From NCBI RefSeq assembly GCF_012978815.1, contig NZ_LIWR01000044.1, forward strand, positions 229,395-293,394: a stretch of 64,000 nt of DNA, in the 5' to 3' direction. Positions 21,888 through 30,978 of this stretch are shown piece after piece (within the stretch, counting starts at the first letter, position 1; every line of letters begins with the position of its first letter). A program made the translations under genes and the position numbers. This stretch comes from Campylobacter sp. RM16189 (lineage in GTDB: Bacteria > Campylobacterota > Campylobacteria > Campylobacterales > Campylobacteraceae). Below the pieces are notes generated by a model. That model was not told the origin of the DNA. It worked only from the letters and a program-made list of their open reading frames with translations, and did not search any database.

Positions 21888-23696
21888 TTGGAAAATATAC
21901 GAAATATAGCCGTTATCGCACACGTCGATCACGGCAAGACGACGATGGTTGATGAGCTGCTTAAACAATCAGGCACATTTAACGAGCATCAAAACGTCGG
22001 CGAGCGTGTTATGGATAGTAACGATATCGAAAGAGAGCGCGGTATCACGATCCTTTCAAAAAACACCGCGATAAAATACAAAGATACAAAGATAAACATC
22101 ATCGACACTCCGGGACACGCGGACTTTGGCGGTGAGGTTGAGCGTGTGCTAAAGATGGTTGACGGCGTGCTTTTGCTCGTAGATGCGCAAGAAGGCGTTA
22201 TGCCCCAAACCAAATTCGTCGTTAAAAAGGCTCTTTCTTTGGGTCTTCGCCCGATAGTCGTGGTAAATAAGATAGATAAGCCCGCAGGCGATCCTGATCG
22301 CGTAGTAAATGAAATTTTTGATCTTTTCGTAGCGCTTGAGGCAAATGACGAGCAGCTTGAATTTCCTGTCATATACGCAGCTGCAAGAAGCGGATATGCA
22401 AAATACTCGCTAAGCGATGAAAACGTCGATATGAAGCCGCTTTTTGAGACTATTTTGGCGCATGTTCCTGAGCCTAGCGGAAATTTGGAAAATCCTTTAC
22501 AGCTTCAAGTATTCACGCTTGATTATGACAACTATGTCGGCAAAATCGGAATCGCGCGTATCTTTAACGGCAAAATTTCTAAAAATCAAAACGTAATGCT
22601 AGCTAAAGCAGACGGCACGAAAACAACAGGCAGAATTTCAAAACTCATCGGATTTTTGGGGCTTGAAAGACGCGATATAGATGAGGCCGGAGTCGGCGAT
22701 ATCGTAGCGATTGCGGGATTTGACGCGCTTGATGTGGGCGATAGTGTGGTTGATCCAAATTCCCCTATGCCGCTTGATCCGCTTCGTATAGAAGAGCCAA
22801 CTTTAAGCGTTGTTTTTTCGGTTAACGATAGCCCGCTTGCGGGAACGGAAGGCAAACACGTAACGTCAAATAAGATTGATGAGCGACTTGCAAACGAGAT
22901 GAAGACAAATATCGCGATGAAGTATGAAAACCAAGGCGAGGGTAAGTTTAAAGTTAGCGGACGTGGCGAGCTTCAGATAACGATCTTGGCTGAAAATATG
23001 CGCCGAGAGGGCTTTGAATTTTGTCTTGGCAGGCCGGAGGTTATCGTTAAGGAGATTAACGGCGTTAGATGCGAGCCTTTTGAGCTGCTTGTGATTGATG
23101 TGCCTGATGAGTTTAGCGGAACGGTTATCGAAAAACTCGGACGCAGAAAGGCTGAAATGGTCTCGATGAGTCCTACGGGTGACGGACAAACCAGAATCGA
23201 ATTTGAAATCCCTGCGCGCGGACTAATCGGCTTTAGAAGCCAGTTTTTAACAGATACCAAAGGCGAAGGCGTGATGAATCATAGCTTTTTGGAATTCCGC
23301 CCGCTTAGCGGAAGCGTGGAGCAAAGAGGCAACGGCGCGCTGGTTTCTATGGAAAACGGCGTAACGCTTGCGTATTCGCTATTTAACCTGCAAGATCGCG
23401 GCGTGCTATTTGTCGATCCGCAGACTAAGGTTTATGTGGGCATGATAATCGGCGAGCACAGCCGTCCAAACGACCTTGACGTAAATCCTATCAAGGGCAA
23501 AAATTTAACCAACGTGCGTGCAAGCGGAAGCGACGATGCGATCAAGCTTGTTCCGCCTAGAAAGCTAAGTCTTGAGCGCGCTCTTGAATGGATCGAAGAA
23601 GATGAGCTGGTCGAAGTAACGCCTGTAAATATTCGCGTCAGAAAACGCTATCTTGACCCGACCATAAGACGCAGAATGGCGAAGTCTAAGGAGTAA
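21888..23696 (+). CDS. typA: Ribosome-associated GTPase TypA/BipA
   Basis: 602 residues from a TTG start at 21888, chosen because GGAGA at 21876-21880 is correctly spaced and the protein then begins [19 protein letters not shown] as in the family; an in-frame TTG at 21882 is too close to that site. GTPase motifs: [38 protein letters not shown]. Domains II, III, V and the TypA-specific C-terminus follow. TypA assists ribosome assembly and stress or low-temperature growth. The gene is clearly more GC-rich (30 of 60 in a counted line) than its neighbours. Confidence 0.96.
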   Translation: MENIRNIAVIAHVDHGKTTMVDELLKQSGTFNEHQNVGERVMDSNDIERERGITILSKNTAIKYKDTKINIIDTPGHADFGGEVERVLKMVDGVLLLVDAQEGVMPQTKFVVKKALSLGLRPIVVVNKIDKPAGDPDRVVNEIFDLFVALEANDEQLEFPVIYAAARSGYAKYSLSDENVDMKPLFETILAHVPEPSGNLENPLQLQVFTLDYDNYVGKIGIARIFNGKISKNQNVMLAKADGTKTTGRISKLIGFLGLERRDIDEAGVGDIVAIAGFDALDVGDSVVDPNSPMPLDPLRIEEPTLSVVFSVNDSPLAGTEGKHVTSNKIDERLANEMKTNIAMKYENQGEGKFKVSGRGELQITILAENMRREGFEFCLGRPEVIVKEINGVRCEPFELLVIDVPDEFSGTVIEKLGRRKAEMVSMSPTGDGQTRIEFEIPARGLIGFRSQFLTDTKGEGVMNHSFLEFRPLSGSVEQRGNGALVSMENGVTLAYSLFNLQDRGVLFVDPQTKVYVGMIIGEHSRPNDLDVNPIKGKNLTNVRASGSDDAIKLVPPRKLSLERALEWIEEDELVEVTPVNIRVRKRYLDPTIRRRMAKSKE

Positions 23697-23854
23697 AATT
23701 TAGTTTTTATGCGTCTTAAGAGATATTTTAAATCTTTTTTTGACGTATTTTTTTAGTTTTTAAGTTTTTTAAAGTACATAAAATTCAAAAATTAATATAT
23801 TAAAATTTTTAAAGAGATTTTTTATTATTTTATATAAAATAAGTATTGTTTTGT

Positions 23855-23860
23855 TATAAT
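23855..23860 (+). promoter_or_regulatory. Candidate -10 box for lemA
   Basis: TATAAT 28 bp upstream of the LemA-family start, within very AT-rich DNA (23697-23887), followed by an AAAGGG ribosome-binding site. Confidence 0.55.
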
Positions 23861-23887
23861 TTAAATTAGGTATTTTAAAGGGTTGTA

Positions 23888-24454
23888 ATGGGAAATTTTA
23901 TATGGTTATTGATCTTTGTTGCTATTTTAGCCGTTTATGCAATAATTATTTATAACTCATTAATTTCCAAAAAAAATCAAGTGGCAAATATTGAGGCTGG
24001 AATTGATGTTCAACTAAAGCGCAGATATGATTTGCTTCCAAATTTAGTGGCTACTGCAAATCAATATTTGATTCATGAAAGAGAGCTTTTAGAAAAGATC
24101 ACAGAACTGAGGTCTAAAGCTAAAAATGCAAAAACTCAACAGGAAAAATTTGATTTAAATGCTAAAATTTCAAATTTATTGCCAAACATTCAGTTTATGC
24201 TTGAAGCTTACCCTGAGCTAAAAGCAAATGAGAATTTGCTCTACTTGCAAGAGAGTTTAAATGAAGTAGAAGAACAAATTTCAGCTGCCAGGAGAGCGTA
24301 TAATTCGGCGGTTGAGATATATAATAATGCCGTTGAGATGTTTCCTTCGAATTTAGTCGCAAGTCTTATTGGATTTCAGAAAGTTAAATTTTTTGATATT
24401 CCTTGGACTGAATCCAAGAATCACGATGTAGGCGAACTCTTTAAGCGCAGCTAG
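23888..24454 (+). CDS. LemA family membrane-anchored protein
   Basis: 188 residues: one N-terminal transmembrane helix (IWLLIFVAILAVYAIIIYNSL) then the LemA signature (QVANIEAGIDVQLKRRYDLLPNLV) and a long helical/coiled-coil body. The C-terminal FPSNLVASLIGFQKVKFFDIP is typical. Family members are inner-membrane proteins with a periplasmic or cytoplasmic helical domain and no firmly established function. It stands alone between typA and a convergent gene. Confidence 0.92.
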   Translation: MGNFIWLLIFVAILAVYAIIIYNSLISKKNQVANIEAGIDVQLKRRYDLLPNLVATANQYLIHERELLEKITELRSKAKNAKTQQEKFDLNAKISNLLPNIQFMLEAYPELKANENLLYLQESLNEVEEQISAARRAYNSAVEIYNNAVEMFPSNLVASLIGFQKVKFFDIPWTESKNHDVGELFKRS

Positions 24455-24525
24455 TGATCAAATGACTTCATAATTTAGTATTTTGTTTTATTTGTTATTT
24501 TTTGCAGAATATAATCTCTAAAAAT

Positions 24526-24548
24526 ATGGGCTAATTAATTTAGCCCAT
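24526..24548 (-). terminator. Intrinsic terminator
   Basis: 9-bp inverted repeat (ATGGGCTAA at 24526-24534, complement at 24540-24548), overlapping the stop of the minus-strand gene and followed on that strand by TTTTTAG. Confidence 0.6.
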
Positions 24549-25821
24549 TCTTGTCATCATCTTTAATGCCTATTTTTTCTTTTGTATTTTTTATGAAATT
24601 TTCAGCAGCTTTATAGAATTTTTCTCCAAGTTCTTTTGACTTGCTTTTTAAATTTTCTCCTAAATCGCTACTTAAATTTTCCATCTTTTCGCCAGCCTTT
24701 TTTTCAAATTCATCTATCTCTTTTTTAAGCGATTCGAGCTTTTTGTTGGCATCAAAATTCTCTTTTAATTTCTCGCTTTTTTCGTCAAGCTCGCGTTTTA
24801 GCTCTTCAAATTTCATAGTCGCTGTTTTGACAAATTTATTGATATTTTCATTTGTCTTAAGCTCTTCCAGTCTAATATTTAGCTGTTCACTTAGCTCATT
24901 TTGAACACGTTTAAATTTCGCATAGTAGCTATCAAGAGAGTCTTCTAAAATATCGTTTATTATGCTTGCTGACGGCTCTTGCGTCTGCGCCATGAGGTCT
25001 TTTAGCATCTGGATAAAGTCCTCTTCTATTCCTATTAAATCCTTAACTGAATTTACTAAATTTTGGCTATCCGGAGCAAATTTCATATCGTCTTTAAATT
25101 TTTCAATAGATTTTGTAATTCCATCTTTTGAGCCAACTATAGCCCCATATATTAGATCTTTGGCAAACAGATGATCCTCGTTTGCTATTACTGTTGCCGT
25201 CTCTATAACGCTTCCTGAAATTTCCAAAAATCTTTGTTTAGTAAAATTTCCCTCATTAATTGCGCCGTAAACGATATTTTTTGCTATCTCTGTGCTCGTA
25301 TCTCTTACATCTTCGCCTTTTTCTATTGTTGTTAAAAAGGCTGTTTCTGTGGTTTCTTTAAGTATCCCAAGCATTTGAAAATCAAGAAACATCGCATCAT
25401 TTATCTTGCCTATTATTTCGTTTTTGTTTTCAAAATCGCTGTCTTGGATATAGTCCTCGACTGCTTCAAGAGAGCTTTTTATACTATCTTTAATGTCATT
25501 TTTTTGATTTAAAATTTGTTTTTCTACCTGCTCTTTTTCGTAAATAAGCCTATATAAAAATTGCTCTTTTGATTCGGTAGAAGCGTCTATAAGTCCGTCT
25601 ATAAGGTTTGATATGCTTTTTGGATTTAGTAAATTTTCACTTTTTAATATTTGGCACATATCTGAAAATGTATGCAAAAGCTCTTGATTTAGCTCCTTTT
25701 GACACTTGATATCTTTGAATTTTTTCTTGCCAAGATCGCAAGCAAGCTCTCTAATTAAAACTAAAATTTGAGGATTATCTTTGTTTTCCACGATTGTATG
25801 TAAAAAAATTTTATTTTGCAT
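24535..25821 (-). CDS. Uncharacterised helical/coiled-coil protein
   Basis: 428 residues, no signal peptide or membrane segment, rich in Lys, Glu and Asp. A helical N-terminal half contains two similar segments (AIAKN/GAINEGNFTKQRFLEISGSV and IANEDHLFAKDLIYGAIVGSKDGI, around residues 185-235). Residues ~310-425 form a predicted long coiled coil. The middle and C-terminal parts resemble phasin or apolipoprotein-like helical proteins only in composition. I do not recognise a defined family with certainty. It lies 8 bp downstream of the DUF493 gene and behind moaC, so is probably cotranscribed with them. Confidence 0.7.
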   Translation of the reverse strand: MQNKIFLHTIVENKDNPQILVLIRELACDLGKKKFKDIKCQKELNQELLHTFSDMCQILKSENLLNPKSISNLIDGLIDASTESKEQFLYRLIYEKEQVEKQILNQKNDIKDSIKSSLEAVEDYIQDSDFENKNEIIGKINDAMFLDFQMLGILKETTETAFLTTIEKGEDVRDTSTEIAKNIVYGAINEGNFTKQRFLEISGSVIETATVIANEDHLFAKDLIYGAIVGSKDGITKSIEKFKDDMKFAPDSQNLVNSVKDLIGIEEDFIQMLKDLMAQTQEPSASIINDILEDSLDSYYAKFKRVQNELSEQLNIRLEELKTNENINKFVKTATMKFEELKRELDEKSEKLKENFDANKKLESLKKEIDEFEKKAGEKMENLSSDLGENLKSKSKELGEKFYKAAENFIKNTKEKIGIKDDDKNGLN

Positions 25822-25829
25822 AATATCTC

Positions 25830-26117
25830 CTATAATACGTATTTTGAAACATGCCTTAAGGCCGAAAATAGCTCCAAGCGCTCCTCGTTGGAATTGACTA
25901 TAACACTTAGATTGTAGCTTTTATATTTGCCCTCTTTGCTTGATTTTGAGACAACCAGCTTGTGTTCTCTGTCGCCTACAATATCAAGCACGATTTTATG
26001 CGCATTTTGATCTTTTTCAAAAATTACTTTATACTCCCAAAAATTTGGATATTCTATTTTTGGCTCTTTATTTAGCTCGCAAATATTCGCCACTTTTACC
26101 TCCGCTTTTACTTTCAA
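25830..26117 (-). CDS. DUF493 family protein (HP0495/YbeD type)
   Basis: 95 residues. The pattern of a small alpha-beta ACT-like domain with [41 protein letters not shown] (in pieces) and [14 protein letters not shown] matches the DUF493 family, which includes E. coli YbeD and H. pylori HP0495. Its function is unknown. The annotated start lies 50 bp inside moaC; a start further in is possible, since the conserved core begins at about residue 20. Confidence 0.8.
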   Translation of the reverse strand: MKVKAEVKVANICELNKEPKIEYPNFWEYKVIFEKDQNAHKIVLDIVGDREHKLVVSKSSKEGKYKSYNLSVIVNSNEERLELFSALRHVSKYVL

Positions 26118-26541
26118 GCATTATGTCTGTTATCTGCATGGTTTTATCTATAGCCTTTATCATGTCGTAAATAGTTAAAAGGCCTATGCTAACTCCGGTT
26201 AGCGCCTCCATCTCCACGCCTGTTTTGCCGTCTATCTTGACGCTTACTATGAGTTTAAATGCGGTAATTTCCGGGATTTCTACTATATCGCAATCTATAC
26301 CGCTTATTAGTAGAGGATGGCACATCGGGATTAGTTCGCTTGTCTTTTTTGCTCCTGTTATTGCCGCTACTACTGCTGTTTGCAATACAGGACCCTTTTT
26401 GCCGGTATTTTCTTTGATAGCATTGAATGCAGCTTCGCTCATTTTGATTATTCCACTTGCTACAGCTATTCTCGTAGTTATCGATTTTTCACTTACATCT
26501 ACCATTTTTGGACGATTTTTTTCATCTATATGTGTTAGCAT
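26068..26541 (-). CDS. moaC: Cyclic pyranopterin monophosphate synthase
   Basis: 157 residues, full length. MoaC acts with MoaA in the first step of molybdenum cofactor synthesis. Motifs: [18 protein letters not shown] near the N-terminus, [17 protein letters not shown], and the C-terminal KSGGKSG. It is the first gene of the moaC-DUF493-coiled-coil run; a Shine-Dalgarno-like AAGGAA precedes the ATG. Confidence 0.95.
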   Translation of the reverse strand: MLTHIDEKNRPKMVDVSEKSITTRIAVASGIIKMSEAAFNAIKENTGKKGPVLQTAVVAAITGAKKTSELIPMCHPLLISGIDCDIVEIPEITAFKLIVSVKIDGKTGVEMEALTGVSIGLLTIYDMIKAIDKTMQITDIMLESKSGGKSGEYLRAK

Positions 26542-26594
26542 TTACTTCCTTTAATGTTTTAAAAGATTATATCAGAAAAAGTTTAAGGAGAAAA

Positions 26595-26624
26595 AAATAC
26601 GCCCCTAAAATAAGGAGCGTATTT
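26595..26624 (-). terminator. Strong hairpin in the cas6 upstream region, terminator-like on the minus strand
   Basis: 12-bp stem with one mismatch (AAATACGCCCCT at 26595-26606, partner 26613-26624), 6-nt loop. On the minus strand the 3' arm runs into a T7 tract. No minus-strand gene is visible upstream that needs it; see findings. Confidence 0.55.
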
Positions 26625-26650
26625 GAGTTGTTACAAAAAGGAGGTTTTTC

Positions 26651-26692
26651 TTGTCGGACAATGAAATCATATCTAAGGGGGTTAAATTTTAA
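26651..26692 (+). other. Candidate 13-codon micro-ORF upstream of cas6
   Basis: TTG at 26651 lies 6 nt after a near-perfect ribosome-binding site (AAAAAGGAGG, 26633-26642) and reads MSDNEIISKGVKF before a stop at 26690-26692. It could be a leader peptide or the remnant of a lost gene. Nothing beyond the ribosome-binding site supports it. Confidence 0.3.
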
Positions 26693-26735
26693 CTCAACTT
26701 AAAGTTAATGGTTTAAAAATTTATCTAACATGATC

Positions 26736-26741
26736 TATAAT
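26736..26741 (+). promoter_or_regulatory. Candidate -10 box for cas6
   Basis: TATAAT 28 bp upstream of the cas6 ATG, with AAAGG as ribosome-binding site at 26758-26762. Confidence 0.55.
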
Positions 26742-26768
26742 TTTGTGTGAAAAATTTAAAGGCCAAAT

Positions 26769-27458
26769 ATGCTTATTATAAATTCTAAACTTCCTACTAC
26801 AAATATTAAAGTTGCAAAAATTTTGCCAGAGCTTATACAAGGCTTAATATATCACAACTTGCCAGAAAGCGAGCATATCGGATATAGACATAAAAAGACA
26901 GGCAAAATATTTAAGAAAACAAATTTTGATTTTAGCTTGAGGGGTTTAAGTTTACGGATAAGATTTACCTCTTGCGAGCCAAAATTTGAAGAGCTTATAG
27001 CTATGGAGATTTTAAAAAACGGCCTAAAACTAGGTGAAATTCATCTGCTGGACACTAACATATCAATATCATCTCATAGAGTTAATGAGCTAGAAAGTAA
27101 TAGTGTTTTGTTAAAAGGTTATGTAGCTTGCGCTATACAAGGGCTTTTGGGATATAAAATCTATCTTGAGCCTCAGGATTCAAGGCATCTTGAAATGATG
27201 AAAACTAATGCATCGCAGAGATTTGATACTATAAAAGGATATGAATATGACGGCGAATTTGAGCTTAATTTAAAATGGCAAAACCTTTCTAAGCCTGTTT
27301 TATTTTATTATGGTAATAATAATGCGCCAATGCGTGCATGGCAGGCCATATGGAAAATAAAGGCCAGCAGCGAGATGATAAATTTGATGCTCGATACAGG
27401 CGTAGGAGGCGGGTGTATGAGTGTGGGAACCGGATTTTTGGAGGTTGCGGAAAAATAG
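26769..27458 (+). CDS. cas6: CRISPR pre-crRNA endoribonuclease Cas6
   Basis: 229 residues. The C-terminal glycine-rich loop GVGGGCMSVGTGFLEV is the Cas6/RAMP signature (G-x-G-x5-G-x-G type). The N-terminal region with H-x-GYRHKKTGKIFKKTNFDFS contains the likely catalytic histidines. Cas6 cuts the array transcript in each repeat, leaving the 8-nt 5' handle (here TTTGAAAC). It heads the cas locus but is separated from cas8b by ~100 bp with its own TATAAT, so it can be transcribed alone. Confidence 0.88.
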   Translation: MLIINSKLPTTNIKVAKILPELIQGLIYHNLPESEHIGYRHKKTGKIFKKTNFDFSLRGLSLRIRFTSCEPKFEELIAMEILKNGLKLGEIHLLDTNISISSHRVNELESNSVLLKGYVACAIQGLLGYKIYLEPQDSRHLEMMKTNASQRFDTIKGYEYDGEFELNLKWQNLSKPVLFYYGNNNAPMRAWQAIWKIKASSEMINLMLDTGVGGGCMSVGTGFLEVAEK

Positions 27459-27527
27459 AAACATTATATTAATAAATTTAAAAAAAAAATAGTTTTATCT
27501 TTATAAAATTATTTTATAAAAATCAGG

Positions 27528-27533
27528 TATAAT
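27528..27533 (+). promoter_or_regulatory. Candidate -10 box for the cas8b-cas1 operon
   Basis: TATAAT (in GGTATAAT) 31 bp upstream of the cas8b start. It suggests a second promoter inside the cas locus. Confidence 0.55.
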
Positions 27534-27563
27534 TTCATATAAATTTTTATTAAAGGTTTTTTG

Positions 27564-29354
27564 TTGGGCGATATTATAAAAATTTTATCTGCCATAGGAT
27601 CAGCTTACAGGCAAGATGAAAAGCGTATCAAGAATAAAGTATATGAATATGATAGTGTAAAGGCATATCTTTGTGATATCAAGACACAAACAATATCTCC
27701 TAAATTTTATATTCCACAAGATAATTCTTTTGATGATGACCTGGTGATTTGTAGATTTGGGGTGGGATCAAATTCTGGAAATTTATTTCCAAACTCTCAA
27801 TTTTTATCAAAAGAAGTGAATAAGGATGAGGCAAAATTTATAAAAGCTTCTTTAAGATCCATTAAAAATCTTTTATCGTATTTTGAGGATGAGGAGATTA
27901 AAAACAATGATATTTTAAGTATATTATCTAATATTGATGAGAATTTTTTTGATGGTATAATCGAATATATTAAAGGGCTTGAAGAATACAAAGATAAGAG
28001 CAAGAAAGTAGCTACATTTTTTTGTCTGTCTTTTGATGAAAAACCCATATCTGCTTATTTTAAAGATATTTTTGAAAAACATATAAAAAAAGACCAAAAA
28101 GAAGAAAATATATCTTATGGGTATGATATTTTAACAAATGAGCAAGGAGTGGGAGCTGATGCTAATTTGGCATTTTGTTCAGTAAATGAATTGCCGGATA
28201 GTTTAAAAAGTATCAAATCAAAACTACTGCCATTAAATTCACATAGCGCAAATAAAGTTAGTATAGGTTTTTTGGCTGTTGATAAAGAGCTTTCACATAA
28301 TTTTTATGGATCTAAGATGGTTATTTTGCCAACAATTATCTCAAAAGACGAAAGGCTTTTAAGAGAGATTTTAAAAATTTTAGAAGATACAAAAAAGAAT
28401 GATATTGAGCAGGCAAGGCAGTCAGAGGAGATTATAAATTTTGCACTTGAGAACGTCGCAGAAAAAGAAAAAGATATTCCCGTATTAAATACCATACTGT
28501 TTTATAATAAAAGCAATTCGGCTATTGATGTCTTGCTTCAGATAGATGATGTTTTGCCATCTTATATATCAAAAATTGCAAATAAGATGGCAAGCTGGGG
28601 CATAAAAGCTTTTAAGCACAAAAATGCTAAAGAAGATGGTGAAATAATATATCTTCAGAATCTTTTTAACAATAGTCTTGAAATTATGAATTTTTTATTG
28701 TCTCAAAATAAAACTGACATAGATATCATGATGCAAAAATATTTTGAGCTTATATATTATGGAAATGTTAATAAAAAGTATCGTTTTATTGTAGATTGGA
28801 GTAAATATTTTAATAACTACTATCCACAAAGAAGTATCGAGTCTATAGCAAAGTATCAAAATTTATTTAATGAAATAGATGTTTTAAATAATAAAATTAC
28901 AATCCAAAAGGAGTGCAATTTGGAAAAAATAAAAGACAAAAAAGAACTCATAGGTTTGCTTATTCAAGAAAATGAATTTGTAAAAAATAGCAGTATTTTG
29001 CAAGGTGCATATCTATTAGGCATGATGTCTTCAGCACTTATTAAATGGCAGTATGCGATAAGCAAAAGTACATCTTTTTCAAGATGGCTAAACAATATTG
29101 GAGTTATAACAAAAGAGTCTTTGGAGAGAATTTGGACTAAGTGCTATGAGGTGCAAGGCAAACTAGAAAATACAGCAAAGCATTCTAGCTCTAATATACA
29201 TGATATAAAAGAGTGTTCAAAAGAGGTTTTGTCAAGCGCATTTTTATCAAAAGAGGTGGTAAAGAGCTCCTATGTTACTCTTGCGTTTGCAATGGGTGGA
29301 AGTGATTTTAATAAGTTTATAAAAGATGAGAAACAAGGAGAGCAAGATGAATAA
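27564..29354 (+). CDS. cas8b: Type I-B Cascade large subunit Cas8b (Csh1/TM1802-like)
   Basis: 596 residues from a TTG at 27564, chosen over the TTG at 27561 because AAAGG at 27552-27556 is then 7 nt away. The N-terminus GDIIKILSAIGSAY, the size, and the position directly before cas7-cas5-cas3 identify it as the large subunit, which recognises the PAM and recruits Cas3. Large subunits diverge strongly, so the exact subfamily label (Csh1 or TM1802 type) is less certain than the role. It is AT-rich, with a C-terminal helical region (small-subunit-like) from about residue 470. It overlaps cas7 by 8 bp. Confidence 0.82.
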   Translation: MGDIIKILSAIGSAYRQDEKRIKNKVYEYDSVKAYLCDIKTQTISPKFYIPQDNSFDDDLVICRFGVGSNSGNLFPNSQFLSKEVNKDEAKFIKASLRSIKNLLSYFEDEEIKNNDILSILSNIDENFFDGIIEYIKGLEEYKDKSKKVATFFCLSFDEKPISAYFKDIFEKHIKKDQKEENISYGYDILTNEQGVGADANLAFCSVNELPDSLKSIKSKLLPLNSHSANKVSIGFLAVDKELSHNFYGSKMVILPTIISKDERLLREILKILEDTKKNDIEQARQSEEIINFALENVAEKEKDIPVLNTILFYNKSNSAIDVLLQIDDVLPSYISKIANKMASWGIKAFKHKNAKEDGEIIYLQNLFNNSLEIMNFLLSQNKTDIDIMMQKYFELIYYGNVNKKYRFIVDWSKYFNNYYPQRSIESIAKYQNLFNEIDVLNNKITIQKECNLEKIKDKKELIGLLIQENEFVKNSSILQGAYLLGMMSSALIKWQYAISKSTSFSRWLNNIGVITKESLERIWTKCYEVQGKLENTAKHSSSNIHDIKECSKEVLSSAFLSKEVVKSSYVTLAFAMGGSDFNKFIKDEKQGEQDE

Positions 29355-30267
29355 AAAAGAGATATTGTTTTTGTGGGATGGTGAAAACTTTAATCCAAAT
29401 GGAGATATGCTAAAGGAAAATGCGCCAAGGGTTGATGACGAAACAAATATCGCAGAGGTTACCGATGTCCGTATAAAGAGGACTATTAGAGATGAAATTA
29501 TGAAAAAAGATGAAAATTTAATATTTGTTAAAGAGTACAAAAAAGAGGAAAATATTTTAGATTGCAAAACCGCAATAAGAGAAGTGATAAATATCAAGCA
29601 AGATAAAGCTAAAATAGAAAGCGATATTTTGTCTAAATTTATAGATATTCGAGCATTTGGTGGAGTTCTGCCTATATCAGATAAAGATGAGATGAAAAAA
29701 GACAAAGATATCAAAACGGCGGGTATCCAGTTTACCGGACCTGTTCAGTTTAGAATCAGTAAATCTTTGCACAAAGTCCAGGTACAGCACATAAAAGGCA
29801 CAGGGGCTTTTGCTAGCGGAAGCGATAAAAGCGCAAAAACTTTTAGAGAAGAGGATTTTTTAAGCTACGCTATATTTGCAACTTATGGTATTTTTGATAA
29901 TAACAATGCTAAAAATACTAATTTTAGTGAAGATGATGCAAGCGTAATTTTAAGGGCTTTATGGAATGGTACAAAAAATCTTATAACTCGTTCAAAGATG
30001 GGTCAAACACCTAGATTTATGTTGATAGTAGCATATAAAGATGACACTTTTGCGGGCGATTTAAGTAATAGTATAAGGCTAAAAAGTGATAAAAGCGACG
30101 AGGCTATAAGAAGCATAAATGACTACACTGTAGACTTTTCGAGTTTAAAAGCAAAACTTCAAAGATATAATGAACATATCCAAAAAGTCGAATATATAAG
30201 TGATTTTGACTTTGAAAAAAATAATGCATCTGAATTTGACATGAGTTGGCAAAAAATAGGATTTTAA
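29347..30267 (+). CDS. cas7: Type I-B Cascade backbone subunit Cas7 (Csh2)
   Basis: 306 residues from ATG 29347, which is preceded by AAGGAG; an in-frame ATG at 29326 has no such site. N-terminal ILFLWDGENFNPNGDM and the following RVDDET...VTDVRIKRTIRD are typical of Cas7/Csh2, which also show the FGGVLP and TGPVQFRISKSLH segments seen here. Several copies line the crRNA in Cascade. It is immediately followed by cas5 with no gap. Confidence 0.93.
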   Translation: MNKKEILFLWDGENFNPNGDMLKENAPRVDDETNIAEVTDVRIKRTIRDEIMKKDENLIFVKEYKKEENILDCKTAIREVINIKQDKAKIESDILSKFIDIRAFGGVLPISDKDEMKKDKDIKTAGIQFTGPVQFRISKSLHKVQVQHIKGTGAFASGSDKSAKTFREEDFLSYAIFATYGIFDNNNAKNTNFSEDDASVILRALWNGTKNLITRSKMGQTPRFMLIVAYKDDTFAGDLSNSIRLKSDKSDEAIRSINDYTVDFSSLKAKLQRYNEHIQKVEYISDFDFEKNNASEFDMSWQKIGF

Positions 30268-30978
30268 ATGAGTATCGTTGCCTTTAGATTAGTCGGTGAT
30301 TATGCTCACTTTTCACATCCTGCGACTATTTACTCTAGTCTTACATATCCTGTACCGCCAAAAACTTCTATTATGGGTTTTTTGGGGGCAATAATTGGTG
30401 AAAAGGAGTATTATAAGCTTAATAATATTAGATATAGCGTAAAAGTTAATAACCAAATATCTAAAAAGAGCTTTGTTTTTAACGGTATCAAATTTGCCCT
30501 TTCATCAAACATGCACATAAAAGAAGGCTATCAGGATTCAAGCGAAAAAAAGCAGTTTTATAGAGAACTTATAAAAAATCCCGATTATACAATTTTTTTG
30601 GATCTAAAAAATTTGGATGAGAGATATAAAGAGTTAATAATTAAAAATATAAAAGAACACAAGAGTGTTTTTACTCCGTATCTAGGAATAAATTTTTGTA
30701 TAGCTGATTTTGAGTATATGGATGTAAAAAACTACTCTTTAGTGGAAGAGAAAGAGAGCGAGATAGATACATTTGGTGTGCTTGATGATTTTATATTTGA
30801 TCCACAAAATTATGATGTAAAGCTTACAACTGCACGTATGGCTTGCTCTTGTGAAGAGTTTAGGGTGTTTAAAGATTTTAAAGATTTTATTGTAAAAATT
30901 AAAGGTGAAAAGCGTATAAAATCTAAAAATAATGGGAATATTTACAAGATAGACGAGAATAGAGTATATTTTGTTTAG
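30268..30978 (+). CDS. cas5: Type I-B Cascade subunit Cas5
   Basis: 236 residues. The N-terminal RAMP motif VAFRLVGDYAHFSHPATIYSSLTYPVPPKTSIMGFLGAIIG (in pieces) is the Cas5 signature; Cas5 caps the crRNA 5' handle. The start codon directly follows the cas7 stop, and the end overlaps the cas3 start by 8 bp, so the operon is tightly packed. Confidence 0.92.
   Translation: MSIVAFRLVGDYAHFSHPATIYSSLTYPVPPKTSIMGFLGAIIGEKEYYKLNNIRYSVKVNNQISKKSFVFNGIKFALSSNMHIKEGYQDSSEKKQFYRELIKNPDYTIFLDLKNLDERYKELIIKNIKEHKSVFTPYLGINFCIADFEYMDVKNYSLVEEKESEIDTFGVLDDFIFDPQNYDVKLTTARMACSCEEFRVFKDFKDFIVKIKGEKRIKSKNNGNIYKIDENRVYFV

Noticed and set aside
22866..23260. Minus-strand frames of ~100 codons opposite typA
   Set aside because: Shadow frames in a GC-rich gene; no start signals.
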